From the NCBI RefSeq assembly GCF_036271055.1, contig NZ_DATBBJ010000059.1:1-64000 (forward strand): DNA of 64,000 nucleotides, given 5' to 3'. Positions 15,507 through 25,453 of this stretch are shown one piece after another (positions within the stretch are counted from its first letter, which is position 1; the number at the start of each line of letters is the position of its first letter). The stretch comes from Scandinavium sp036271055. Lineage in GTDB: Bacteria; Pseudomonadota; Gammaproteobacteria; Enterobacterales; Enterobacteriaceae. The translations under genes were made by a program, and so were the position numbers. Below the pieces are notes generated by a model. It did no database searches. It saw only the letters and a list, made by a program, of their open reading frames with translations, and was not told where the DNA came from.

Positions 15507-18170
15507 TTAGCGCGCTCCCGTGGCCTGCAGGCTAATCCGATCAGCAATTATATTTTTAAGTTCAGGAATGCAGGATCCGCAATTAGTGCCACATTTCAGC
15601 TTCATACCGAGCTGCTGCACGTTGTGGCATCCCTGACCGATAGCCTCAACAATCTGCGCTTCGCCCACAGAAAAGCAGCTACAAATCATGGCACCGGTTG
15701 GCGTGGCATCTTGTCTGACAACCCCTGCCAGTAATGCCAACCGCTGTTGGGCCGTGGTCGGCGGGTTGATGAAGGCCGACAACACCGCCTGCCTTTCTGG
15801 CTGCTGAGGGCTGCGGCTGGCGTAGAATGCCAGCCGCAGTTCCCCCTGCGCCCACACCAACAGATTAAATCCATCGTCGCCCAAACGGGCGCTTTGGCAG
15901 ATATTGCCGTCTATCGCGTACTGTTCCTTTAGCCAGGCCAGCCAGTCATCGGGCCGCGAGGAGTCGGCTAGCGTAAAATGCGCGACGTCCGGTTGAGTGA
16001 TGAGACTCCAGTACGCGACAGCAGGCGGCGCAAAATTGTCTCCCCGGATAAACAGTTCGGCGTACCATGCGGCTTTCCATTTTTTCAGACTGACCGGCAT
16101 ATGCTTGCTTTCCGGCTGCCCGGAGAGAGGGTCCGTCTCCGAGGCGATCAGCGCGTCAACGCGGGCCTGCTGACTGAACCGACTGTTCCAGTGAATAGGC
16201 ACGAAAACGCTACCGCGTGGCTGAAGGCGGTCGGGTTGTGCCCGTAACAACAGCCAGCCATGAGAAGAGGCAACGCGGACGACGTCACCTGCCTCAATAT
16301 CCGGCGCGTCGTCGGGATGAAACTGACAATAGGGTTCGCTGATGTGCTGCATCAAGCGCGCGGATTTCCCGGTGCGCGTCATGGTATGCCACTGATCCCG
16401 CACCCGGCCCGTGTTCATCACCAGCGGATACGCGCTTGTGGGCTGAGTGGCAGGCAATCGAGGCGCGATCGCGATCAGCCGCGCCTTGCCGTCGGCATGA
16501 TAGAAAATACGGTCCGTAAACAGGCGAGCGGTACCCTGCGGGTTTGCCGCGTTCACCGGCCACTGAATGGGCTGCAAAGCGTCCCACTGTTCGTTGGAAA
16601 GATGTGCCAGACCGCTGATATCAAACGCCCGCGAACCGGAATTTTCAAAACCAGAAAGCGCCGCATGCTCGCGGAAGATTTCTGCCGGATGCTGCCAGCC
16701 GAACGCCTCGCCAAACCCTAAGCGTTTTGCGACCTGGCTGAGTATCCACCAGTCGGGTTTAGCTTCGCCTAGTGCAGGTAAAAATGCGCGCTGACGGGAA
16801 ATACAGCGTTCGGAATTTGTCACCGTCCCATTTTTCTCCCCCCAACCTAGCGCGGGTAGCAGAATATGCGCCATACGAGTGGTATCAGTCTCCCGCAGAA
16901 TATCGGACACAATAACCAGCGGACAGCGCGCCAGACCGGCTCGCACGCGATCGGCATCAGGCAAAGACACTAATGGATTGGTGCCCATGATCCAGACGGC
17001 TTTTATCTCTCCGTTTTCGATGGCACGGAACAGATCCACCGCGTTGAGGCCAGCGGTTTGCGCGACGGTTTTACTGTTCCAGAATCGCCCGACGCGTTCA
17101 ATGTCCGTGGGCGTGAATCCCATATGGCAGGCCAGTTGGTTCGCCAGCCCACCGACTTCACGCCCACCCATCGCATTAGGCTGGCCCGTTATGGAGAATG
17201 GCCCGCAGCCTGCTCGCCCAATCTGGCCGGTTGCCAGATGCAGGTTGATGATAGCGTTGCATTTGTCCACGCCTGAAGTGGATTGATTGATCCCCATCGA
17301 ATACAACGTGACCAGCCGTTGGCTGTTAGCAATCAGCTGATAAAACGCCTCTAGTTCCGGCAATGAAAGTCCACAGTAGTCTGCCGTTTTGTCGGGCGTC
17401 CAGCTCCTCGCTGCCTGCAACGTTTCGTCAGCGCCCTGAGTGTGATGTTGCAGGAAATCCGCGTCGAGCTTTCCGCTCTCTGCCATGGCATGCAACGCAC
17501 CACAGAACAGCGCCGCATCACTGCCCGGGCGCAAGGCCAGATGCAAATCAGCGAGATCACAGGTGGCCGTCTTACGTGGGTCGATAACCACGATCCGCAT
17601 ATCTGGCCGATCCGCTTTGGCTTTTACCAGCCGTTGATACACCACCGGATGCGCCCAGGCGGTATTCGATCCCACCAGAATGACGCAATCGGCCTGTTCC
17701 AGATCTTCATAATTACAGGGAACGGCATCGGCACCGAACGCTCGCTTGTAACCTGCCACAGCGGAAGCCATGCACAGCCGCGAGTTTGTATCCATATTGC
17801 CTGCGCCAATAAAGCCCTTCATTAGCTTGTTCGCGACATAATAATCTTCTGTCAGCAATTGCCCCGAACCATAGAACGCAACGGCCTGTGGCCCGTGCTC
17901 GGCAATTACCGCCTGTATTCCCTCAGCAACAGCATCCAGTGCCTGTGACCAACTCACGGGTTGATGATCAATTTCCGGCTGGAGCAAACGTCCCTCTAAC
18001 CCCAGCGTTTCACCTAACGCGCTGCCTTTCACACACAACCGTCCATTGTTTGCCGGATGTGTCGGGCTGCCGTTAGCAACAAAACCGTCAGCCTGCGACT
18101 GCATAGTGACGCCACACCCTACGCCGCAATAGGCGCAGGTGGTTTCAACCGCCGGGATTTTTTTTTTCAT
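15507..18170 (-). CDS. nasA: Assimilatory nitrate reductase catalytic subunit NasA
   Basis: 887 residues. The N-terminal [4Fe-4S] motif CxxCxxxC...C (cysteines 12, 15, 19, 46) is followed by a molybdopterin-guanine-dinucleotide oxidoreductase body (FYGSGQLLTEDYYVANKLMKG, MGTNPLVSLPDADRVR, TGRVRDQWHTMTRTG). The C-terminus (about 825-875) adds a BFD-like [2Fe-2S] domain with CSC...CGTNCGSC. This is the layout of Klebsiella NasA. It reduces nitrate to nitrite in the cytoplasm, taking electrons from the NasC flavoprotein. Its ATG overlaps the preceding stop (ATGA), indicating translational coupling; it is the last gene of the nas operon. Confidence 0.93.
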   Translation of the reverse strand: MKKKIPAVETTCAYCGVGCGVTMQSQADGFVANGSPTHPANNGRLCVKGSALGETLGLEGRLLQPEIDHQPVSWSQALDAVAEGIQAVIAEHGPQAVAFYGSGQLLTEDYYVANKLMKGFIGAGNMDTNSRLCMASAVAGYKRAFGADAVPCNYEDLEQADCVILVGSNTAWAHPVVYQRLVKAKADRPDMRIVVIDPRKTATCDLADLHLALRPGSDAALFCGALHAMAESGKLDADFLQHHTQGADETLQAARSWTPDKTADYCGLSLPELEAFYQLIANSQRLVTLYSMGINQSTSGVDKCNAIINLHLATGQIGRAGCGPFSITGQPNAMGGREVGGLANQLACHMGFTPTDIERVGRFWNSKTVAQTAGLNAVDLFRAIENGEIKAVWIMGTNPLVSLPDADRVRAGLARCPLVIVSDILRETDTTRMAHILLPALGWGEKNGTVTNSERCISRQRAFLPALGEAKPDWWILSQVAKRLGFGEAFGWQHPAEIFREHAALSGFENSGSRAFDISGLAHLSNEQWDALQPIQWPVNAANPQGTARLFTDRIFYHADGKARLIAIAPRLPATQPTSAYPLVMNTGRVRDQWHTMTRTGKSARLMQHISEPYCQFHPDDAPDIEAGDVVRVASSHGWLLLRAQPDRLQPRGSVFVPIHWNSRFSQQARVDALIASETDPLSGQPESKHMPVSLKKWKAAWYAELFIRGDNFAPPAVAYWSLITQPDVAHFTLADSSRPDDWLAWLKEQYAIDGNICQSARLGDDGFNLLVWAQGELRLAFYASRSPQQPERQAVLSAFINPPTTAQQRLALLAGVVRQDATPTGAMICSCFSVGEAQIVEAIGQGCHNVQQLGMKLKCGTNCGSCIPELKNIIADRISLQATGAR

Positions 18171-21100
18171 AGGCTGAGCGTCTCAATGATTTTGGCGGGT
18201 GCGATACCCAGCGCATGCGCCTGAACCCAGACCCGGCCCTCTTCCACTTTCACCTTCCAGGTCCGTAGGGCTAACGACGAATTTTCCAGACTGTGCCCAT
18301 CCTGTAAGCGAAAACGCTGTTTGTAGAGCGGTGAAATCACCACCGGTTCGCCTTGTACATCGCCCACCAGCCCACGCGCCAACACGTTGGCATCGCTTTC
18401 CGGTTCATGGTTGCTCAGCGCAAAAACCTGCTGCGGATGACCTGGCAAATAGAACAGCGCAATCTGCTGGTTCATCAGCCGTGCTGCCATACCTGCATTT
18501 GCCGGAATAGCGCTCAGCTCGCACACATCCACCCAGCCCTGGACTGTTTCTTCTGCTTGTTCCACAGCGTGCGCGGGCATTGTGTCACGTTCCTTACGCG
18601 TCGCGGGCCGCAACTGATCTCGCTCGGAGACCATGACCACCCCTTCGTCCGGTTCATGACTGTTAACAAACGGTTTGAACAGCGCCAGGCGGTCCGGGGA
18701 TGCCAGCGTGGTTTGCCATTCACATTGGTAGGTCTCCACCACCGCGCGCATTTCACGGTCGAGTTCATCGCCGATATGCAGGCTATCTTCCAGCACCACC
18801 TGGCGCAGATAATCCAGGCCGCCCTCGAGATTATTCATCCAGGTGCTGGTGCGTTGCAGTCGGTCTGCCGTGCGGATGTAGAACATCAGGAAACGGTCAA
18901 CGGTACGGATTAAATCGTCGGTGCTCATGTCCTGCGCCAGCAAATCTGCATGGCGTGGTTTCATGCCCCCGTTACCGCAGACGTACAGATTCCAGCCCTT
19001 GTCGGTGGCAATGACCCCCACATCTTTACTTTGGGCTTCGGCACACTCGCGGGTGCAGCCGGAAACCGCCATTTTGATTTTGTGCGGTGAACGCAACCCT
19101 TTGTAACGGTGCTCAAGTTGCAGCGCCAGTGAGGTGGAATCCTGTACGCCGTAGCGACACCAGCTTGACCCCACACAGGATTTCACCGTGCGTAAGGATT
19201 TGCCATACGCATGACCGGTTTCAAAACCGGCCTCCACCAGCTGCTGCCAAATTTCCGGTAGCTGTTCCAGGCGCGCGCCGAACAAATCGATACGCTGTCC
19301 TCCGGTTATTTTGGTGTAGAGTCGGTAGCGTTTCGCCACTTCGCCGATGGCGATGAGCCCTTCCGGGGTTATCTCGCCCGCCGGAACGCGCGGCACGACG
19401 GAATAGGTGCCGTCTTTCTGGATGTTGGCAAAATAACGGTCGTTGGTGTCCTGCAGTGGTAAATGTTGTGGTTTCAGCAAGTAGTCATTCCAGCACGACG
19501 CCAGTACAGAGCCGACCAACGGTTTGCAGATTTCACACCCGCTCCCCTGACCGTGCTTTTCAATCAGTTCTCCGAAGGTGCGAATATTGCCCACGCGTAC
19601 TAAGTGATAAATCTCCTGGCGTGACCAGGCGAAATGCTCACAGATGTCTTTTTTCACCTCGACACCCATTTCGGATAGCGCAAATTCCATTACCTGTTTG
19701 GTCAATGCCGCGCAGCCCCCGCAGCCGGTGGCGGCTTTGGTGCAGGTTTTTATCGCCGCCATGTCGAGGCAATTATTGTTCACGGCCTCACAGATATCGC
19801 CTTTGCTGACGTTGTGACAGGAGCAAATTTGCGCGCTATCCGGCAGAGCAGCAATGCCCAGCGTCTGAGGCTCGGCCCCTGCGCTGGCGGGCAAAATCAG
19901 CGTTTCCGGATGAGCGGGCAGCGGCATGTCGTTGAGCATCATCTGCAACAGGGTGCTGTATTCACTGCTATCACCCACCAACACGGCGCCCAGCAGGCGT
20001 TTACTGTCCTGCGAAACCACGATTTTTTTGTACACTTCCGCCGGGCCGTCGACCCAGCTATAGCTTTGACTTCCCGGCGTGGTGCCATGCGCATCACCGA
20101 CAGACGCCACTTCCACGCCCAGCAGTTTCAGTTTGGTGCTCATGTCCGCGCCTTTAAACGCCACTTCACTGCCAGCCAGCGTGTCTGCCAGCGTGCGGGC
20201 CATCTGATAACCGGGTGCCACCAACCCGAAAATCTGCCCGTTCCACAGCGCGCATTCGCCAATCGCGTAGATAGCCGGATCGGAGGTGCTGCACTGGTCG
20301 TTGATCACAATGCCTCCGCGCGGCCCGACTTCCAGTCCACACTCCCGGGCCAGTTGATCGCGTGGGCGGATACCTGCCGAGAACAACACCAGGTCAGTTT
20401 CAAGATGGCTGCCATCTGCAAACGTCATACGGTACTGGCTGGTTTCGCCCGTAACGATGGCCTGAGTCGCTTTGCCGGTATGAACCTGAACGTCCAGTGC
20501 TTCAATTTTACGACGCAGCATTTGCGCGCCGCCTTCATCGAGCTGAACGCCCATCAACCGGGGCGCAAATTCCACCACATGCGTTTCCAGCCCCAGTTGT
20601 TTCAACGCGTTGGCGGCTTCCAGCCCGAGCAAACCGCCCCCGACCACCACACCAGTTTTCCCGCTATCCGCACAGGCCTGAATAGCGGCGAGATCGTCCA
20701 GCGTGCGATACACCAGACAACCCGGTGCATCATTCCCCGGAATGGGAGGCACAAAAGGGTAAGATCCTGTCGCCAGCACCAGCAAATCGTAGGCCGTCTG
20801 CCGTCCCTGATGATCGACCACATAGCGATGTTGGGTATCAATGTGCCCGATGCTGTGTCCGAGACGCAGCTCAATGCCGGTCGATTCAAAGAATCCCTCT
20901 TCCACCATCGAGAGCGATTCCGCACTTCGGCCGGAAAAGTATTCCGATAAATGTACGCGGTCATACGCGGGTGATTTTTCTTCGGCGAACACAATCACCT
21001 GGTATTGCAGGTGCAGTTCGCGCTCAACCAGCTGTTGTAAAAAATGGTGGCCCACCATGCCGTGTCCGGCCATGACCAATACGGGTTTCGACATTGCATG

Positions 21101-22366
21101 ACTCCTCATTACCTCTACGGGTAACGGTTCAGATTTAACGGGCGGAAAAGCAGAGATATCCGGCTCAACGCCGGGACTAAAGACGCTCAGTCGCGCCTGC
21201 TGAAGAGCGGGATGGCTGATACGTGCGAGATAATCGGGTCCATCGCTGATGTCTCCCCACAGCAACACGCCTTGCAATTGGTTGTCGCGAAGGTGCAGAC
21301 GGCGGTAATGCCCCTCAAACGGGTCATACGTGCTGTGAATATGCGCCTCATCTTCGGTGAGCAATTCCCCCGCGCAGAACAAATCAATGCCGGTGACTTT
21401 GAGGCGCAGCGGCACATTTTGAACGTCGAACGGCAGCGTTTCCCGCTCATCTGCCAGCCATGATGCCAGCACGTCTGCCTGCTGCCAGCACGGGGCCACC
21501 AGCCCAAACGTCAGGTCACCGAGCTGACAACATTCGCCGAGCGCCGAAATATGCGGGTCAGAAGTTTGCAGATAAGCATTCACCAGAATGCCGCGATCAC
21601 ACGCCAGACCAGCCGCCTGCGCCAATGCAATTTCCGGACGAACGCCGACGGCGACAACAATGCGCTCTGCGGCGATTTCGCGTCCATCACACAGCGTCAC
21701 CGCACAAACACAATCCTTGTCACTAGCGGCGAATGACACGATCTCTGCCTGTAAAATGAGGGTGATGCCGCGCGATGTCAGTCTGTCGCGAAGCAGCGCC
21801 CCGGCCTGTTCATCAAGCTGTTTCTCCATCAAATAATCGCCACGGTGGAGCAGGCTCACCGTCATCCCTCGCAGAGCCAGCGCGGCTGCGGCCTCTACGC
21901 CCAACACCCCGCCGCCAATCACCGCGATTGGTTGCCCGGCATAAGTTTCACGAAGAATATTTTCCACATCTTTCTGCGTGCGGAACCCATGAACACCTGG
22001 CAACGCCATACCCGGCAAAGACGGTAGAAAAGGTTGCGATCCAGTGGCAATCGCCAGATGGTCATAATGGAAACACTGCCCGCCGACAGTAACGCTGCGA
22101 GCTTGACGATCAATTGCCGTCACAGGGTTGCCCGCCATCAACGTGATGTGGTGGTCGGCATACCACTGCGCATCGTGCGTGACTATCTGATCAAATGCTT
22201 TTTCACCGCTGAGGACGGGCGTGAGCAGAATACGGTTGTACGCACCGTGCTTTTCATCACCGATTACCACAATGCGATAGCGTTCGGGCGCAAGCTCGCA
22301 CAGCCGTTCCACCAGCCGTATGCCTGCCATGCCATTACCGATAACGATCAGCGTCGGTTTTGCCAT
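18167..22366 (-). CDS. nasB: Fused NasC-NasB: nitrate reductase electron-transfer flavoprotein + assimilatory nitrite reductase
   Basis: A single 1399-residue frame. Residues 1-424 are an FAD/NADH pyridine nucleotide-disulfide oxidoreductase (IGNGMAGIRLVERL...), corresponding to NasC. From 425 (MSKPVLVMAGHGMVGHHFL) a second FAD/NAD module starts NirB-type nitrite reductase. It has a BFD-like [2Fe-2S] site (CSC...CGGC, about 845-890) and the siroheme/[4Fe-4S] half-domains with SGCTRECAEAQ and YVCGNGG (about 1100-1130). A NirD-like Rieske-fold tail (about 1275-1399) follows. Nitrite is reduced to ammonium with NADH. An internal AGGAG plus ATG at 21094 could still yield free NasB of 975 residues. 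It lies 21 bp after nasD and overlaps nasA. Confidence 0.9.
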   Translation of the reverse strand: MAKPTLIVIGNGMAGIRLVERLCELAPERYRIVVIGDEKHGAYNRILLTPVLSGEKAFDQIVTHDAQWYADHHITLMAGNPVTAIDRQARSVTVGGQCFHYDHLAIATGSQPFLPSLPGMALPGVHGFRTQKDVENILRETYAGQPIAVIGGGVLGVEAAAALALRGMTVSLLHRGDYLMEKQLDEQAGALLRDRLTSRGITLILQAEIVSFAASDKDCVCAVTLCDGREIAAERIVVAVGVRPEIALAQAAGLACDRGILVNAYLQTSDPHISALGECCQLGDLTFGLVAPCWQQADVLASWLADERETLPFDVQNVPLRLKVTGIDLFCAGELLTEDEAHIHSTYDPFEGHYRRLHLRDNQLQGVLLWGDISDGPDYLARISHPALQQARLSVFSPGVEPDISAFPPVKSEPLPVEVMRSHAMSKPVLVMAGHGMVGHHFLQQLVERELHLQYQVIVFAEEKSPAYDRVHLSEYFSGRSAESLSMVEEGFFESTGIELRLGHSIGHIDTQHRYVVDHQGRQTAYDLLVLATGSYPFVPPIPGNDAPGCLVYRTLDDLAAIQACADSGKTGVVVGGGLLGLEAANALKQLGLETHVVEFAPRLMGVQLDEGGAQMLRRKIEALDVQVHTGKATQAIVTGETSQYRMTFADGSHLETDLVLFSAGIRPRDQLARECGLEVGPRGGIVINDQCSTSDPAIYAIGECALWNGQIFGLVAPGYQMARTLADTLAGSEVAFKGADMSTKLKLLGVEVASVGDAHGTTPGSQSYSWVDGPAEVYKKIVVSQDSKRLLGAVLVGDSSEYSTLLQMMLNDMPLPAHPETLILPASAGAEPQTLGIAALPDSAQICSCHNVSKGDICEAVNNNCLDMAAIKTCTKAATGCGGCAALTKQVMEFALSEMGVEVKKDICEHFAWSRQEIYHLVRVGNIRTFGELIEKHGQGSGCEICKPLVGSVLASCWNDYLLKPQHLPLQDTNDRYFANIQKDGTYSVVPRVPAGEITPEGLIAIGEVAKRYRLYTKITGGQRIDLFGARLEQLPEIWQQLVEAGFETGHAYGKSLRTVKSCVGSSWCRYGVQDSTSLALQLEHRYKGLRSPHKIKMAVSGCTRECAEAQSKDVGVIATDKGWNLYVCGNGGMKPRHADLLAQDMSTDDLIRTVDRFLMFYIRTADRLQRTSTWMNNLEGGLDYLRQVVLEDSLHIGDELDREMRAVVETYQCEWQTTLASPDRLALFKPFVNSHEPDEGVVMVSERDQLRPATRKERDTMPAHAVEQAEETVQGWVDVCELSAIPANAGMAARLMNQQIALFYLPGHPQQVFALSNHEPESDANVLARGLVGDVQGEPVVISPLYKQRFRLQDGHSLENSSLALRTWKVKVEEGRVWVQAHALGIAPAKIIETLSL

Positions 22367-22387
22367 TACGCTTCTCCCCCGCCTGAA

Positions 22388-23185
22388 TCAGGCCACGGCC
22401 TTGTGTTTTTCATAAAGGAAATGCAGCACCTGCTGGCGGTACTGGTGGAACCGGGGATCGTTTGCCAGCGCCAGACGATGACGCGGTCTTGGCAGCTCAA
22501 CGTGCATCACTTCGCCGACTTTCGCGGCGGGACCGTTGGTCATCATCATTACGCGATCGGACAGCAGCACCGCTTCGTCTACATCGTGGGTGATGAGCAA
22601 AATGGTGGTTTTGAGGCGCGCCTGAATGTCCATCACGGCATCCTGCAAATGTGCGCGCGTTAATGCATCCAGTGCACCAAAAGGCTCATCCATCAGCAGA
22701 ACTTTCGGTTTCATCGCCAGCGCACGGGCAATGCCGACCCGCTGTTTCATGCCGCCGGAAATGGCACCCGGACGTTTGTCAGCTGCGTGCTCCATGTGCA
22801 CCAGTTCGAGGTTGTGCAAAATCCAGTCGTGCATTTCGCTTTTACTCATCTGGTCTTTGAAGACCTGGTGAACCGCCAGTGCGACATTCTCAAAGGCGGT
22901 TAACCACGGCAGCAGAGAATGGTTCTGGAACACCACGCCACGCTCCGGGCCCGGACCGGTAATTTCTGTGTTATCGCACAGCAACACGCCGTCCGTTGGG
23001 CGACTCAATCCGGCAATCAGATTCAGCAAGGTCGATTTCCCGCAGCCGGAGTGACCGATCAAGCTCACCGTTTCGCCTTCGGCGATATCAAAACTGACGT
23101 TGTCGAGCGCCAGAAACGAAGTTTTCGCCGTCGGGAAACGCTGACTGACGTTCTGCACGCTGATAATGGCTTTTTCTTTTTTCAT
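22388..23185 (-). CDS. nasD: Nitrate ABC importer ATP-binding protein NasD
   Basis: 265 residues with Walker A GHSGCGKST, Q-loop FQNHSLLPWL, signature ISGGMKQR, Walker B VLLMDEPFGALDA and an H-loop. The N-terminal block and C-terminal YRQQVLHFLYEKHK match the nitrate/sulfonate/taurine importer branch. It powers NasFE nitrate and nitrite uptake. Start: ATG 23185, with AGGAG 6 nt upstream; the longer frame to 23227 lies inside nasE and is not used. The nasE TGA and this ATG are one base apart (TGAGATG), a tight coupling. Confidence 0.93.
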   Translation of the reverse strand: MKKEKAIISVQNVSQRFPTAKTSFLALDNVSFDIAEGETVSLIGHSGCGKSTLLNLIAGLSRPTDGVLLCDNTEITGPGPERGVVFQNHSLLPWLTAFENVALAVHQVFKDQMSKSEMHDWILHNLELVHMEHAADKRPGAISGGMKQRVGIARALAMKPKVLLMDEPFGALDALTRAHLQDAVMDIQARLKTTILLITHDVDEAVLLSDRVMMMTNGPAAKVGEVMHVELPRPRHRLALANDPRFHQYRQQVLHFLYEKHKAVA

Positions 23186-23186
23186 C

Positions 23187-24098
23187 TCAGGCTCCTGGAC
23201 GGCTGTCGTAACTGAGTCGGCGAGCAATGGCCATCAGCCCTTGCTCCAGTAACATCCCCACGACGCCAATCAACAGGATGGCGATGATGATGTTTTCCAC
23301 GTTGAGGTTGTTCCATTCGTTCCAGATCCAGAACCCGATCCCCACGCCACCGGTCAGCATTTCGGCGGCGACGATCACCAGCCATGCGATGCCTATCGAC
23401 AGACGCACCCCGGTCAGGATGTACGGCAGCACGGCGGGCAAGAGGATTTTGCGCATCACGGTGAATTCACTGAGTTTCAAAACGTGCGCCACGTTGAGAT
23501 AGTCCTGCGGAATACGCATCACGCCTTCTGCGGTGTTGAGGATCATTGGCCAGATTGAGCAGATGAAAATGGTCCAGGCCGAGGCGGGCTCTGCACGCTG
23601 AAACAGCAGCAGGCCAATGGGCAGCCATGCCAGCGGGCTGACAGGACGCAGCAGCGAGATGATGGGGTTGAACATGCTTGCGATAAAACGGAAGCGACCA
23701 ATCAGGAAACCCGCCGGGATACCGATTAGCGCCGCCAGCCCGAAGCCGATAGCAACGCGCTGGAGCGAGGCCAGTACGTTCCAGCCAATCCCCATGTCAT
23801 TTGGCCCGGCGACGTAAAACGGGTCAGCAAAAATGACCTTCGCTGCCTCCCAGGTTTTCTCAGGGGTCGGGAAGCCTTTGCTGGTAATGGCGGCAATCTG
23901 CCAGAACGCGAGCAGGACAAACGCCCCGAGAATAGCGGGGATCATTTTTTGCACGACACGGCGTGAAACCGCACGAAACCGGGCGAAGGAAGATCCGCGG
24001 GTGTTAACAGGAGCCGGCGTTTTAAGCGTGACAACCTCGGCACTGACCGACGTGGGCTCGGTCAGCGTGACAATATTAGTTTTCAAATTCGTAGACAT
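23187..24098 (-). CDS. nasE: Nitrate ABC importer permease NasE
   Basis: 303 residues. After a cytoplasmic N-terminal stretch of about 50 residues come six transmembrane helices of the BPD_transp_1 fold. The coupling loop (WPMILNTAEGVMRIPQDYLNVAHVL type) contains the conserved Gly-Val and Pro-x-x-hydrophobic signature. It is the channel of the NasFED importer. Start ATG 24098 has GTGAGG 6 nt upstream; the GTG at 24110 is part of that site. It begins 12 bp after nasF. Confidence 0.92.
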   Translation of the reverse strand: MSTNLKTNIVTLTEPTSVSAEVVTLKTPAPVNTRGSSFARFRAVSRRVVQKMIPAILGAFVLLAFWQIAAITSKGFPTPEKTWEAAKVIFADPFYVAGPNDMGIGWNVLASLQRVAIGFGLAALIGIPAGFLIGRFRFIASMFNPIISLLRPVSPLAWLPIGLLLFQRAEPASAWTIFICSIWPMILNTAEGVMRIPQDYLNVAHVLKLSEFTVMRKILLPAVLPYILTGVRLSIGIAWLVIVAAEMLTGGVGIGFWIWNEWNNLNVENIIIAILLIGVVGMLLEQGLMAIARRLSYDSRPGA

Positions 24099-24110
24099 CT
24101 GCGGCCTCAC

Positions 24111-25373
24111 TTAGCGTTTCATTGCAAAACTGTTAGCGTATTCAACAGGACGAGTGCCATCCCAGACGCTGCCGTCCATTAATGTGCTACGGCGCATGTC
24201 GCTGGAGGGTAAATTGATCCCTCCCACGGCGGTGGCCGCCTGTTTGTAGATGTCGATGCGGTTAATTTTTTGGGCGACACCAAGATAGTCAGGATCTTTG
24301 TCGAGCAGGCCCCAGCGTTTGTGCTGGGTCAGGAACCACATGCCATCAGAGAGCCAGGGATAATTGACTTCGCCATCGTTGAAAAAACGCATGCTGTGAG
24401 CGTCTTTCCATTTTCTCCCCAGACCGTTTTCGTACTCGCCCAACATTCGTCCCTGAATCGTCTCTACTGGCGTGTTGATGTAGGCGCGTGCCGCCACAAC
24501 GCTTGCGGTTTCGATACGGTTGGCGTCGGAGGTGTCTATCCAGCGGGACGCATCCAGCACCGCAGCGGTCAGAGCACGGGCCGCATTGGGATTGGCGGCG
24601 ACCCAGGCAGACGTGGTGCCGAGAATTTTTTCCGGATGATCTGGCCAGATCTCCTGAGAAGTAACCGCGGTAAAGCCGATGTCGTCTTTGATCGCGCGTT
24701 GGTTCCAGGGTTCGCCCACACAAAAGCCGCTCATGTTGCCGATTTTCATGTTCATCACCATTTGTGGCGGGGGCACCACTACGTTGCGCACATCGTTGAA
24801 CGGATGGATACCCGCGTTCGCCAGCCAGTAGTAGAGCCACATGGCGTGCGTACCGGTTGGGAATGTTTGCGCAAAGGTGTAAGTGCCCTTCTCGCTGGCG
24901 CCGACCACTTTTTTCAACGATGTCCCATCGATCACTCCAGCCTGTTTCAACTGATTTGAAAGGGTGATCGCCTGCCCGTTGTTGTTGAGCGACATCAGCA
25001 TCGCCATGTCATGCTGTGGGCCAGATACGCCGAGTTGAAGGCCATACACCAGACCGTAAAGCACATGCGCCGCATCCAGTTCGCCAGACACCAGCTTGTC
25101 GCGCACCGAGGCCCAGCTCGACTCTTTGCTGAGGACGATTTTAATGCCGTACTTCTCGTCAAATTTCTTTACCGCCGCCATCACAACGGAGGAACAATCG
25201 GTGAGTGGAATGAACCCGACGCGGATCTCTTTCTTTTCTGGCGCATCTGAACCGGCTGCCCAGACGTTGTTCATCAAGCCGGACATGACGATGCTGCCGC
25301 CCAGTGCCGCGCTCCCCACAAGAAAGCGGCGGCGGGATAATTGCCCCAGATGTTGTTTTTCGCCCTGTGTCAT
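24111..25373 (-). CDS. nasF: Nitrate-binding protein NasF (Tat-exported)
   Basis: 420 residues. A twin-arginine signal with SRRRFLVGSAALGGS and an Ala-Ala-Gly cleavage region near 40 precedes an NrtA/CmpA-type nitrate-binding fold (IRVGFIPLTDCSSVVMAAVK; GFCVGEPWNQRA). It captures nitrate or nitrite in the periplasm for NasED. It is the first gene of the nasFE-D-CB-A operon. Its 5' leader holds the ANTAR-binding hairpins and an attenuator terminator (25404-25492), behind a sigma-54 promoter (25511-25527). Export by Tat rather than Sec is as seen in the cyanobacterial and Klebsiella relatives. Confidence 0.93.
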   Translation of the reverse strand: MTQGEKQHLGQLSRRRFLVGSAALGGSIVMSGLMNNVWAAGSDAPEKKEIRVGFIPLTDCSSVVMAAVKKFDEKYGIKIVLSKESSWASVRDKLVSGELDAAHVLYGLVYGLQLGVSGPQHDMAMLMSLNNNGQAITLSNQLKQAGVIDGTSLKKVVGASEKGTYTFAQTFPTGTHAMWLYYWLANAGIHPFNDVRNVVVPPPQMVMNMKIGNMSGFCVGEPWNQRAIKDDIGFTAVTSQEIWPDHPEKILGTTSAWVAANPNAARALTAAVLDASRWIDTSDANRIETASVVAARAYINTPVETIQGRMLGEYENGLGRKWKDAHSMRFFNDGEVNYPWLSDGMWFLTQHKRWGLLDKDPDYLGVAQKINRIDIYKQAATAVGGINLPSSDMRRSTLMDGSVWDGTRPVEYANSFAMKR

Positions 25374-25403
25374 TCCGGCTTCCTGTAACGTTGAAAAATG
25401 AGC

Positions 25404-25453
25404 AAAAAAAAAGCGTCCAGTTAGCGCTCAGTGGTCTGAACGCTAACGGACGC
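25404..25453 (-). terminator. nasF leader attenuator (factor-dependent, antiterminated by NasR)
   Basis: On the minus strand a long hairpin (arms 25413-25431 and 25435-25453, GCGTCC paired with GGACGC at its base) is followed directly by nine T. It lies 30 bp ahead of the nasF start codon, so by default it should stop transcription before nasF. Its 5' arm overlaps hairpin P2. Confidence 0.88.
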
